The notes under the pieces: model-generated
Database searches by the model: none
The model's input: the letters and a program-made list of their open reading frames with translations, nothing else
Told to the model about the DNA's origin: nothing
Source: Orobanche coerulescens
Lineage: Eukaryota > Streptophyta > Magnoliopsida > Lamiales > Orobanchaceae
Direction: 5' to 3'
Length of the DNA: 64,000 bases
NCBI GenBank assembly: GCA_033398695.1
Contig: CM065815.1
Span: 14,315,501-14,379,500, forward strand
Program-made: the position numbers and the translations under genes
In this document: positions 34,129 to 44,448 of the stretch, in pieces
How positions within the stretch are numbered: position 1 is the stretch's first letter
Layout: every line of letters begins with the position of its first letter

Positions 34129-34663
34129 TGTCTGATTTATATGTCTGTGTGACTTATATGAATTACTCGTGGTTCTATTCCTTTGTGGATGTAAGTAGTA
34201 TAATCTCTGTGATTGTTTTTCTCTTGATCTTTGTGTTCTTTGTTACATTTGTGGTGTTGTGGTTGGTCGACCAACCTCTTGTGTTTCTGACTTTCATGTG
34301 TTGGCGTTTTTGTGTTAAACCCCGTCCCGTTTTCAGGTGGAGCAACATGCTTAGTACTTTGCGTTTGAGGTGGAGTGGTGTCCCCTCAAATCTATGTGTT
34401 TATTATATCATTTCCCTTGATGTGTTTGTGTTTTTGAATATTATGGTATTTGTGTGTTTTGTTCAATTTTAGCTTATTGCTAAAATATTTGCTGTGCTAA
34501 CTGTGTGTTTTTAGGGGGATCTCTTTGTGAGTTAGTCTTCTTTGTGAATACTTTACCTTATCTATTGTGTGTGAGTGCAGGTAACCCCGAAGATAGGCGA
34601 TGATGAATCTTCTCCGTAACCCGAAAATGCAATTTGACTGGTTGGCCCAAAAAGGTGGAGAAA
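34129..34663 (+). other. Non-coding 3' interior of gag-only element
   Basis: The segment is T/G-rich with TTTGTGT-type repeats and no pol motifs. It ends at the polypurine tract before the 3' LTR. A 114-codon frame (34128-34472) is very hydrophobic but resembles no known family; I regard it as composition-driven. Confidence 0.5.
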
Positions 34664-35972
34664 TGTTATTATTTTTGGCCCAAACATTGGCACAGAATTA
34701 TTTATCTCCATTGGCCCATTTGTGCTGGCCCGGCCCATGGCAGCCCTTTAATTAGGAGCCGTCCGATCCAGACTTAATATCTCCTTTTAATCTGGACCGT
34801 CCGGACTCCCCTATATAATACTAACCCTAAAACTCCACTCCCTCACTTCACCTCTCTGCGCCGTCACCCCCCTTCCCCTCTTTTCTTTCTTCTCTCCCGT
34901 GACCTTCCTTCCCTGGTCAAAACTCCTCCTCTCGCCGCGATTTTGCTCCCGATTCTCACTACCTCCTCTCCCCCGTGAGCGGTTGAATATCACAATGGAA
35001 TCCCGTGACCGATTCCATCCTTGTGAGTATTTAAATCGCGGCTGGGGAAGGAGTTTTAGAAACCGAGAGAAAGAAATCGACTTGTGCCTTGAGAATCCGA
35101 AGTGAAACAAGTGATATTCTTATTGTGATATCATTGAGGGTGACCGGGATTTGTTCTGAGGTTTCGAGGGTTTTTTTCTTGGTTTAGAAAGGTGCTACTG
35201 CAGTGTGTGCCGGCGTTGGATCGGCGTTCGTCCTTCGTGGATCGGACATATTTGGTGTCAAATTGCATAGGGTTCGGAAGATCTGAGCCTAATCACCACT
35301 TTCACAAAGGGGGTTTCTTGTCCTTTTATTTCTTCCGTTTTCTTATTTATATATATATATATTATATATATATTTGTTATATATATATTTATATATATAT
35401 TACATTCTTCGGTATTTATATATATATATATATATTATATATTTGTTATATATATATATTTATATATATTACATTCTTTGGTTTTTATTTATATATATAT
35501 ATTATATATATATTTGTTATATATATATTTATATATATACTTTATGAATCGTATATATATATATATATATCGCTTTATATATATATATATTAGTTATATA
35601 TATAATTTATATATATATATAAATACTACGATTTACATTTTATCTATACATATATAGTATATATATCGATTATATATATACCTATATATTTATCTTGCAT
35701 TCGTATTACTTGGTGTATTCGATCGGTATTTTCATATCTCGGCTAACTTGAAAATCATTGTGGTTTTTTCGGATCATTACGACGATTAAATTCCTGTTAA
35801 AGTCTTGTTCTCGGGTTGATTTATTTAAGTATTTGGTTATTATAGGTTCATTAGTTGGCCTGTAATCCTTAATCCCTTTTCCCGTTAAATATAATTGTAA
35901 TAGTTGTATTCGTTTTAATCCGCTTGTATTAACGATCCTGTCTTTAGCCATTGATAGACCCGATACCCAACA
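34664..35972 (+). repeat. 3' LTR of gag-only element
   Basis: The 1309-bp partner of 31185-32503 is nearly identical over the first ~450 bp. The later differences are concentrated at CTG/CAG sites (for example TTCTGTTC versus TTACATTC). It is followed by AACTT. Confidence 0.85.
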
Positions 35973-36125
35973 AACTTTTTATATATGCCTTCTTATTTTG
36001 GTCAGTTGTACGTATTATGCCTAGACTCCTAGTTTCATATAAATTACATGTACTTTGGTTGGTACTTCTTTACCAAAATGTGTATATAGATGATTCAAAT
36101 TATTCATTAGCTAAGGAAAAAACAA

Positions 36126-36365
36126 GAGTAAATTACAGAATAGTGGGCGTATTTTACACCGAATTTTTCGCAAATTAATAGCCAATTTTAATTTTCGCGT
36201 TTTAAAATAATGGCTCCCGCTAACTTTTTTCTAAAAGAATGGCCTATCAAGAGCCATTCTTTTAAAAGATGTAAATAAAAACTGACCATTAATTTGCGAA
36301 CTTAAAAATTTGGCCACATTTTTAAACTTCGGTGTAAAATACAGCCAACACTCTGCAATTTACTC
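36126..36365. mobile_element. Mutator-like MITE, 240 bp
   Basis: Terminal inverted repeats are about 38 bp, starting GAGTAAATTACAGAATAGTG and, in reverse, GAGTAAATTGCAGAGTGTTG. A perfect 9-bp duplication AAAAAACAA lies at 36117-36125 and 36366-36374. The terminal GAGTAAA resembles the element at 2423-3217, so both may be moved by the same Mutator-like source. Confidence 0.85.
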
Positions 36366-36484
36366 AAAAAACAACTGCAGCTTGTTTAGTAATTTTTTTT
36401 TAATAAAATAAAAAAATCAGTTCATATTTCTAGTTGTCCTCCTGTAAATACAAGCTTACTGTGGAAACATGTGTGCTTTATCAA

Positions 36485-36903
36485 CTAATTCATAGATTCA
36501 TCCTTTGCTAGTCCCCGAGCAAGTCGAAACACTCCTGATCCGCCAACAACAGACAATTCACGATACTGATTTGTTATTGGATTCCGCCCTTCAATATTGA
36601 GGGTGCTCGCCATTTGTGAAGTAAAAATTAATAGATATTAGTAGCGAAATCTCATCCTGCATGGACGAAGCAGCAAACAACCCTTGAGCCCTTCCGATTA
36701 TTGGCGATTTCGGATCAGGACCTTCCGTTAATGGATCATCAATAACGTGGACTTATTATGTCATGCAAGTAGAAGTGAAGTTTTGTTACCTTTAGTTTCA
36801 TGTGGCCGAGGTTTTGTATCCATTTTTCGACAGCCTTAGGGCTTTGATCAATATTGCAAAGAGCCATTGGCATGGCTATGACAATTGCAGAAAACACAAA
36901 CAT
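36485..36903 (-). pseudogene. Dirigent-family protein pseudogene
   Basis: On the minus strand, from an ATG at 36903: MFVFSAIVIAMPMALC (signal-peptide-like), then LKVTKLHFYLHDII, then in another frame VIDDPLTEGPDPKSPIIGRA and QGLFAAS, then STLNIEGRNPITNQYRE and ELSVVGGSGVFRLARG before a stop at 36485-36487. These are the ordered blocks of dirigent proteins, secreted beta-barrel proteins that guide stereoselective phenoxy coupling in lignan and lignin chemistry. About 40 residues after HDII and the segment before STLN are lost, and frames differ, so it is dead. Confidence 0.8.
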
Positions 36904-37491
36904 TATCAGTAGTAGCTTTCACGTATTATAGATTTCTACTTGCGCCCATTGAAGTTTCATGCATTATATAGCGGTGAATCAGCAATGAAAGAGTACTTGC
37001 AGAAGGTGGCGAATAAAATATATTGCCATAACCTATTGACTTTGCATGGTCCGTCACCTACGCCACATCCGGATTTCTTCAAGTTAATGTTCCTATAAGT
37101 ATGTTTAAACATGTGCAAGTGATAGAGTAATTTGTTCTGATTAAGCAAAAATATTTTATATTAAATAAAATTCATATTTCAAACTTTTCTTATCATATGT
37201 TTGCGGCAGGGTCAAACTCTGGCATTGACTCAGGAGAAAAAAAGACTATAATAATTTGTAAGTAAATTGTAAGTTAAAGAATATATGTATTCTAATTTAT
37301 CTATACTAAATAAGTGGTACTTTGGTTCAATTATAAAAAAAATAATGATGGTTAGAACTTTAGTAAATAAATGAGGAATATTCTATCTTTTAATTTTTAA
37401 ATGATGTACTAAAAATCTATGTTTCGAATCCCGTCAATAACCTATCAAAATTAAGATTTTATATCATTGGTTCTAAATAATAAATGTTACT
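36904..37491. other. Intergenic DNA upstream of dirigent relic
   Basis: No supported gene. The DNA is A/T-rich and may include the old promoter of the minus-strand dirigent copy. A short frame at 36957-37148 (minus) has a Cys/Gly-rich segment (KKSGCGVGDGPCK) that I do not recognise. Confidence 0.4.
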
Positions 37492-37750
37492 TACTTCCTC
37501 CCATCCAAATGTTTACATTTGGTTGGACACGAAGGTTAAGAAAAAACATAGATTAGTAGAGAAAAGTAAGAAAAGTGAGTAAAATGGTGGGTCCAATCAA
37601 TATTTAAATGTATAAATTGAGTATAGTGGAGGAAATTAGTGGATTTAGTTAATTTTTATATTATAAAACTTTACTATTTTTGGAATGTAAAAAATTGAGA
37701 GGGACAGCCAAAAAAGGAAAGTGTACAGAAATGGATGGACAGAGGGAGTA
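37492..37750. mobile_element. Stowaway-like (Tc1/mariner) MITE
   Basis: The ends read TACTTCCTCCCATCCAAATG and, in reverse, TACTCCCTCTGTCCATCCAT, the CTCCCTCCGTCC-style terminus of Stowaway MITEs. TA dinucleotides stand at both ends. The length is about 255 bp and there is no coding capacity. Confidence 0.75.
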
Positions 37751-38164
37751 TTAATTAAACAATTCTTATTATTATTGATAATTAAAAATTCCAAAGCTAT
37801 GCACAATTATAAAAGAAGTAATTATAATATAAAAAATTTTATAACATATTAAGATTTTCGTGCATCATACGGATTATAATCTAATATAGATAATTTATAA
37901 CTTTTTTCGAAAAAATCGCAAAAACTTATAAATTAATTATAAGCTAGAAATACATAAAATTACTTATAAGATAAGTTAAATGAATTTGAATTTGAAAATT
38001 TATGTGCTAAGCTTGATTTTATTTTATTATGATCAAGTTGGAATTCAGGTCCAGTATTCATTAAAAGGCAAAGGTCATCAAACAACACATTTTAGGTTTT
38101 TTCGTAGTGTGGCCGAAATTAAAATTATTGTCTGCATAGCTGTGATCATCCGGGTTAAATTTGA
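37751..38164. other. AT-rich intergenic DNA
   Basis: No gene or clear repeat recognised. Confidence 0.4.
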
Positions 38165-39160
38165 ACTTTTTTTGAAAATCGAATGAAGTCCCGATCACGA
38201 TTAAAATAAACCAAAGTATATTGGTCCAAATGTAACAAATTATATAGTCCACAAGTCCACTACAGACCTCCAAAAGATCAAGAATTGTTGGTGTACTTAG
38301 TAGAGACTCCCCCACTTAAACTTCTGACATTCTTCTTTGGCATGAACGGATAGCCCATAACCCCAGATCGTACCTCTATAGCCATTGTGGGATGATACAG
38401 GTTGGATTCGTGTCCTCACTTTCGAAACTATATTTATTTTGGAATAATACCACCAGTGTTCGTGTCCCTGCCTCCGACAACTTGTCGAATCAAGTTTTCA
38501 AGAGTCGGCTCTAATACCATATGTGATAACCCAAGATAAATTTCGAGCCTTTTTCGAAAATTAGGTCAAGTTCCGATTATGAATTCAAAATAAGCCGGAG
38601 TACACTGGCCCAAATACAGCAACTTGGGTAGTCCACAAGCCCACCACAGGTTCCCAAAAAATCATGATTTGTTGGTGCACTTAGTAGTAGTACTTTGCCT
38701 TATTAACTGAAATGATGTCCCAATTCTTCTCGATGTGGGACTAGGATGTTACAAACTCTTTCACTACTTTAACTCCTGATGTCCTCGTCCTGCCTGAACG
38801 GATAACTCATAGGCTAGATCGTTCATCCCTAGCCATTGTAGGATAATACTGACTAGTTTTGTGTCCCTGCCTCTGGACCTCTGTCCATTGTGAGATAATA
38901 TTACCAGCCTTCGGGTATCCACATCTAGCAACTTGACGAATCAAACTTTCGAGAGTCTGCTCCGATGCCATATGTGACATTCTGGATCAAATTCCGAGTC
39001 TTTTTCGAAAATCGGGACAAGTCCCGATCTCGAATCTGAAATAACCTGAAGTACATTGGCCCAAATGCAAGGACTTGGCTAGTCCACAAGTCCACCATAG
39101 GCCCCAAAAGATTTTTTAGTGCATTTGGTACTAGTAACATGATCTTATACTATTCAACAC
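38165..39160 (-). mobile_element. TRIM-like tandem array, minus strand
   Basis: Three related LTR-like blocks (partial 38165-38304, full 38522-38753, partial from 38973) alternate with ~217-bp spacers that also match each other. The full block read on the minus strand runs TGTAACATCC to GGTTATCACA, 232 bp. Directly after it on that strand come primer-site-like sequences: TGGTATTAGAGCC (38507-38519) and TGGCATCGGAGCA (38958-38970). The spacing LTR-spacer-LTR-spacer-LTR and the small size suit a terminal-repeat retrotransposon in miniature that recombined into a tandem. Confidence 0.6.
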
Positions 39161-39373
39161 TCCCCCTCAATCGTACGATACGTTTCGCTATGGTTGACCA
39201 GACAGACAACATACAGAACCATGCAGACATACACACAGACGGACAAACAAATACTTAAATTAAATAAATGTGGGTGGGAGGACTCGAACCCGAGACCACT
39301 CTCTAAATCGAACTCTGATACCATGTTAAGTAACCAGTCCGTCTAAAATTTTAAGGTACTAGAGAAAGACCCC
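39160..39373 (-). mobile_element. tRNA-derived SINE-like copy
   Basis: On the minus strand TGGTATCAGAG (39313-39323) and GGTTCGAGTCC (39280-39290) match pol III A and B boxes at tRNA-like spacing. A 24-bp perfect direct repeat beginning AACATGATCTTATACTATTC brackets it (39136-39159, 39374-39397). The A-box-like sequence is also a Met-primer-site motif, so a fragment of an LTR element is the alternative. Confidence 0.45.
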
Positions 39374-39399
39374 AACATGATCTTATACTATTCAACAAC

Positions 39400-40300
39400 A
39401 ATAACTATTTGATTTTTTTCAATTTTTAGCAAATTAGCTGATTAAGTAGGTGATATTTTGTAAAATGACATTTAAGGGCATTACTTTTATTTTTCTTTTC
39501 TTTTAAACTTTATCATCATATTATAGTCTTTTTTTTTAAGAATTTAAACTGTGTATTGATATAAACCAGAAAAAATTATCTGAAATAATAATATTAAAAG
39601 TCAGATCTTTTATTTAAAATTCAAAAATAAAAAGTAAAAGTTCTGATTTTTATATTATTATTTTTAGAATTTTATTTTAAACTTTCCAGAATTTTTCAGA
39701 ATCGGAACTTTTATTTTAATTTTTTCAGATTCTTTTATTTTTTACTTTTTATTTTTTAATTTTAAATAAAAGATCTAATTTTTAATATTATTATTCAAGA
39801 TAATTTTTCTTAAAAAATAAAAGTTCCGATTTTTTTTTCAGATTTTTTAAATTTTGCAGAATTTTCAGATTTTATTTATTTTTGATTTTTAGATTTTCCG
39901 AATTTTAATTTTTTTACTTTTTATTTTTCTGACTGGAATTCTTAACGCCATCCACAACATTTGTTTTGTTTTTCTAATTTAGGTCAGGGATATTTCTGGA
40001 ATGGAAAATATAAAAGGAGCTTTTTTTAAAAAAAAAAAGCTAACTTAGTTAGCTTCTCAACCAGCTAGCTGAAAAGCTAGCTGATCAGCTAGTTGGTTTA
40101 AGAAGATGCGCGTTCACGTAACAAGCTTTTTTTAGTCAAAGGTCAAAGAAGCTACTCGAGCTGAAAAGCTAGCTGAAAAGCTAGTGCTAAACACAGCTTA
40201 ACTTGCAAGTGGTACTCTCCATGCAGAAATCAAATATTAATAATAAATTCAGTCAAGCAACAACCTTCCTTTGGGCCGGTATATTACTCATATGCATTAG
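39400..40300. other. AT-rich DNA and palindromic AGCT-repeat block
   Basis: No gene. 39500-39920 is A/T low complexity with long imperfect inverted repeats (AAAAGATCT / AGATCTTTT arms). 40040-40200 is rich in AGCTAGCTGAAAAGCTAGCT-like palindromic words and ends near CTAGTGCTAAACACAGC, resembling the terminus of an old hAT-type MITE; boundaries are not certain. Confidence 0.4.
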
Positions 40301-40329
40301 TAGAATTTTGTTAATAGACTTTAGTAGCA

Positions 40330-43300
40330 CTTACTTCATTAATTATAGAAATTGAAGTCATAATATCACACTAACTTCACGTTTGGCAGTAGTGAAGTAA
40401 TAGAGTGCATACGCTTCGCCAAAATAAACACAGAGCTTGGGCGGGATCTTTAAGTAAGATACACTTCAGTAAATTGTTAATTAATGAAGTGGAAAAAATG
40501 GCCAAAAAATTCTAAAAAAATATCCCACCAAAACTGAAATGAAAGCCAAGTGGCGGGCTTTGAAAAAAAACCCACCCAAAATATACCCCAAAAATTTATA
40601 CTTCAGTTTTATTTTTAACACATTGTGAGAGATCCCACTGCTCATTGTTTTAATCTCGGGAAAGTAAATCAACTTTCTCTACAAACCCATACCCGTGAAA
40701 ATCAAACTCCTTGAGGAGTACTGCTAAGTGAGAGAGAGAGAGAGTGTACTGCCGTTCGTCACCACCACCACCACTACTGTTCGTCACCGTCGTTCGTCGC
40801 CGTCACCATCGTTCGTCGCTATCGCCACCAACATCAACACCATCGGTCAATTATAATCTTTCCCCTAATTTTCCCTAATTTTACCCCTAAATTTTCCCCA
40901 ATCTTTTGTGTTCTAATTTATTCCCCAACTTTTCATTGTAGGGTTTAAGTTATTCACCGTTCGTCGCCGTCACCACCAGCGAATCTGAAGGTAACTTTAT
41001 GTTCGATTCTACATTGTTCGATTCTACATTGTAGGGTTTTATTATGGGTTAATTTTTAGGGTTCTTGGCATTTATTTTGGGGTTTATGACTGACACTGTA
41101 TTCTTAGGTGTTTCTGAGGTGTCTTAGGTGTTTTTATTGTGTTAATTCTTGTGATTTTCTTGTGGTTTTTGTGCTGTATTAAAATATTGTTGGGCTTTTT
41201 GTAGTATTTTGTTGATTCTTGGGATTTTCTTCTGATTTTTGTTATTTTTGTGGTTTGTTTTGGATTTTCTTTAAGTATTTTAGTATGTGTGACTTTGATA
41301 TGGATCCTTTAGTTTCTGATTTATATTTTAGTGCTTAGTTATTTTTTTTGTTCTTGCTCATTTACTGGATTTCACTAGTTGCATTTGGCTCCTGTTTACT
41401 AGTTGCATTTGGCTGCATTTCACCTACACCATATTTCCTCATTTTGCAGATTTCTTTGAGGGGTAAGAGACATTTCCTCACTGTTCATTCATTTAAGTAT
41501 GGATAAAACATGTATTCATGCGGATAGGATGTCAAAAGAGTATGAGGAGAGTGTGGAATTGTTCATTAAAGGATGTCTAGAGAATGTAGGAAGTGATCCA
41601 GAATTCATTCATTGTCCTTGCTGCAAATGCATAAATATGAAAAAGGGACCAGTTAAGATGATTAGAGAGCACCTGTTCTTCAATGGTTTCGATAAGTTTT
41701 ACTCAAATTGGAATTGGCCTGGTGAATCAACTAGTAAACATGGGAAAGCATTTGATGATTATGACAACTTCGGAGTCGGTAATATATGTGAGGCCGCATA
41801 TGAAAACTACACAGAAGACCCGTCAATGTTTATGAAATTTCTGGAGGAGGCAGAAAAGCCGCTGTACAAGGGTTGTCGAAGATACACAAAGTTGAGTGCA
41901 CTTGTGAGGTTATACAATCTAAAGGCAAGGCATGGAATGACTGATGCTCTCTTCTCGGATTTATTTGTCGACTTCGGGGAGATGTTACCAGGCAACCATC
42001 AAATACCGTCCTCAATGTACGAAGTGAAGAAGACACTGAGCTGTTTGGGGTTGAAGCATGAGAAAATTCATGCTTGCTCTAATGATTGCGTGCTTTATAG
42101 GGAGCGATACAAAGATTATACAAGCTGTCCAAAGTGCAAATTGTCAAGATGGAAATTATCGAAGACGAAGGTGGAGAAAGTAGGTGTACCTGCAAAGGTG
42201 TATGGTATTTTCCTCCAATACCGAGATTTTAATGCATGTAAATCAATTGAGACTTCAAGAAAGTTAACATGGCATGCTGAGACGAAAAAAGTTGAAGGCG
42301 TGCTACGTCACCCGTGTGATTCTCCATCATGGAAACAAGTTGATCATCTGTGTGTGGACTTCAAAAAAGAGCCGAGAAACCTAAGGCTAGCACTTGCCGC
42401 TGATGGAATAAATCCTCACAGTAATCAAAGTACTCGACACAGTTGTTGGCCCGTCATGTTACTAACATACAACCTGCCTCCTTCGATGTGTGTGGAGCGG
42501 AAGTTTATCATGCTGACCATGCTTATTTCTGGCCCCAAGCAACTGGGAAACGACATAGATGTATATCTTCAATTGTTAATTGAAGACTTGCAATGGATGT
42601 GGAAGGGAATAGATGGAGTATACGATGCTTATAGAAAAGAACATTTCTGCTTAAAGGCAGTACTCTTATGGACCATAAGTGACTTCACGGCATACGATAA
42701 CCTTAGTGGATGCACTACACATGGTTACTTCGCGTGTCCAATCTGTGGTGAAAATACGCATGCCATCCACTTGGAGAATGGGAAGAAAATGTCGTACGGT
42801 GGCCATAGACGATATTTGAAAATGGTCTATCCGTATTGATTCCCAGCAAACGATTTCAACAGTGCAGAGGAACTTGAAGAAGCACCAAGACCATTATCGG
42901 GAATAAAGCTATGCGAGAAGATTTCGTTCATAAAGTATGAGATAGGCAATAAGGTCATTATTAGAGGTCATAAAATAAAAAGAACAACTAAGAAGAAGGA
43001 AATGTGTACACAAGAAGAAGAAGAAGACGATGATAAATTAAAGAAATTCAGAAAATGTTGGAAGAAGAAGTCGATATTTTTCAATCTTCCATACTGGAAA
43101 CATATACATGTAAGGCATTGTCTCGATGTGATGCACATCGAGAAAAATGTTTTTGAATCCTTGATCAATACAATGATGACTGTTAAAGAGAAGACCAAAG
43201 ACAATGTGGCGACAAGGTTAGACTTTGTGAAGATGGGAATACGTCCAGAATTGGCACCTGAAGTATGGGAGAAAAGGACAAACATTCCTCTTGTTGCGTG

Positions 43301-44448
43301 CTCTTTCACCAAAAAAGAAAAATAACACGTTTGCGAATCTGTGATGAATATTAAAGTACTCAAGGGTTTCTCATCCAACATGAAGAATATTGTTTTCATT
43401 GATGAGCTGAAGTTGACAAGTTTGAAGTCACATGATTGTCATGTACTAATTCAACATTTTCTTCCCAGAGTTATTCGTGTCGCTCTACCAAAACACGTGA
43501 GATACGCAGTCATGAGGTTGTGCTTCTTTTTCAAAGATATTTGCTCCAAGGTCATAGAGGTAACCAAGTTGGATAAGTTGCAATATGACCTGGTGATTAC
43601 ACTTTGCCTGTTAGAGCAGGATTTTCCTCCTTCGTTCTTCGATATAATGGTTCACTTAACAGTCCATCTCGTTCGAGAAGTCCGATTATGTGGGCCAGTG
43701 GGTTTAAGATGGATGTATCCCATTGAGCGATGCACGAAAGTGTACAAATGCTATGTAGACAGTCGAAAACATCCTGAAGGGTGCATTGTGCAACGATATT
43801 CGGCGGAAGAGGCAGTAGAAATTTGTTCAAAGTACATGAAAGATGTATATGCTGTTGGGATTTCTATTCCACTTAGAGATCTTGAAGATACCACACCCGG
43901 TTTCCTAGCTTGCACAATAGCTGCTGTTGTAGTGCCAAAAGTTGATCACCAAAGAGGACACATGACTGTATTAGTAAATATCGAGCCAGTTTCTCCCTAC
44001 ATAATGTAAGCTAATTTATTCTCTATCAAATTCTGCATGTGTATATCTTGTTTTAGGTGTCAAACATGTGTGCTGACTTGAATTTGTTTGTTTACCTCTA
44101 TAAATAATCTACAGTGAACACAAAGCTGCCTTGAAGTTGATGTACTCAAGGAAAGAGAAAGGCGAGAAGTGGATACAAGATGAGCACAACAAGACATTTA
44201 TCACAGTGGCTACTGAAATCAATAGTGGCCTTGGGAGAACGACGTCAACATTGACATGGTTGGCACATGGTCCACGTGAACGAGTCGTGAAGTACAGTAG
44301 TTATGTGACTAATGGAAGGTTGTACCAAACAAAGACTCGAGACGATGAGAGAGTCTGTCAGAATAGTGGGGTTTCTCTTGTTGCCAACACAATGCTTGTA
44401 TGCGGTGGGAAGGATAAGAATCCTTTGCTGGCAGACCTGTGTTACTAC
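40330..44448 (+). mobile_element. CACTA (En/Spm) DNA transposon, 5' part
   Basis: It contains a TNP2-type transposase gene. Upstream, 40330-40610 holds seven copies of ACTTCA/TGAAGT in both orientations, like the subterminal binding sites of CACTA elements; a possible terminus is CACTTACTTC at about 40330, uncertain. The element is cut at 44448 by a Tekay retrotransposon; its 3' part is not seen in the window. Confidence 0.65.
41499..44448 (+). pseudogene. TNP2-type CACTA transposase
   Basis: One frame runs from ATG 41499 to 44005 with a TGA at 42837-42839 and a TAA at 43323-43325. A splice (donor 44006, acceptor 44114) continues it to the retrotransposon junction. Blocks in order: the transposase-associated N-domain with Cys pairs (HCPCCKC), NLKARHGMTDALFSDLF, KYKDYTSCPKCKLSRW-like motif (YKDYTSCPKCKLSRW), FKKEPRNLRLALAADGINPH, SGCTTHGYFACPICGE, HVRHCLDVMHIEKNVFESL, then the DUF4218-like part (FPPSFFDIMVHLTVHLVREV) and WLAHGPRERVVKYSSYVTNG. 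TNP2 cuts and pastes CACTA elements. The conserved D-containing blocks are kept, so only a few changes inactivate it. Confidence 0.85.

Larger units (their letters stand above)
31185..35972 (+). mobile_element. Complete gag-only Copia-like LTR element (TR-GAG type), 4.8 kb
   Basis: LTRs lie at 31185-32503 and 34664-35972 (TGTTATTATT to ACCCAACA). The 5-bp duplication AACTT sits at 31180-31184 and 35973-35977. A primer site TGGTATCAGAGAC follows the 5' LTR, and AAAAAGGTGGAGAAA precedes the 3' LTR. The 2.16-kb interior encodes only a Copia-style gag with zinc knuckle; there is no protease, integrase or RT. This fits the TR-GAG class of non-autonomous elements, which must borrow the pol proteins of another element. 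Confidence 0.85.
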
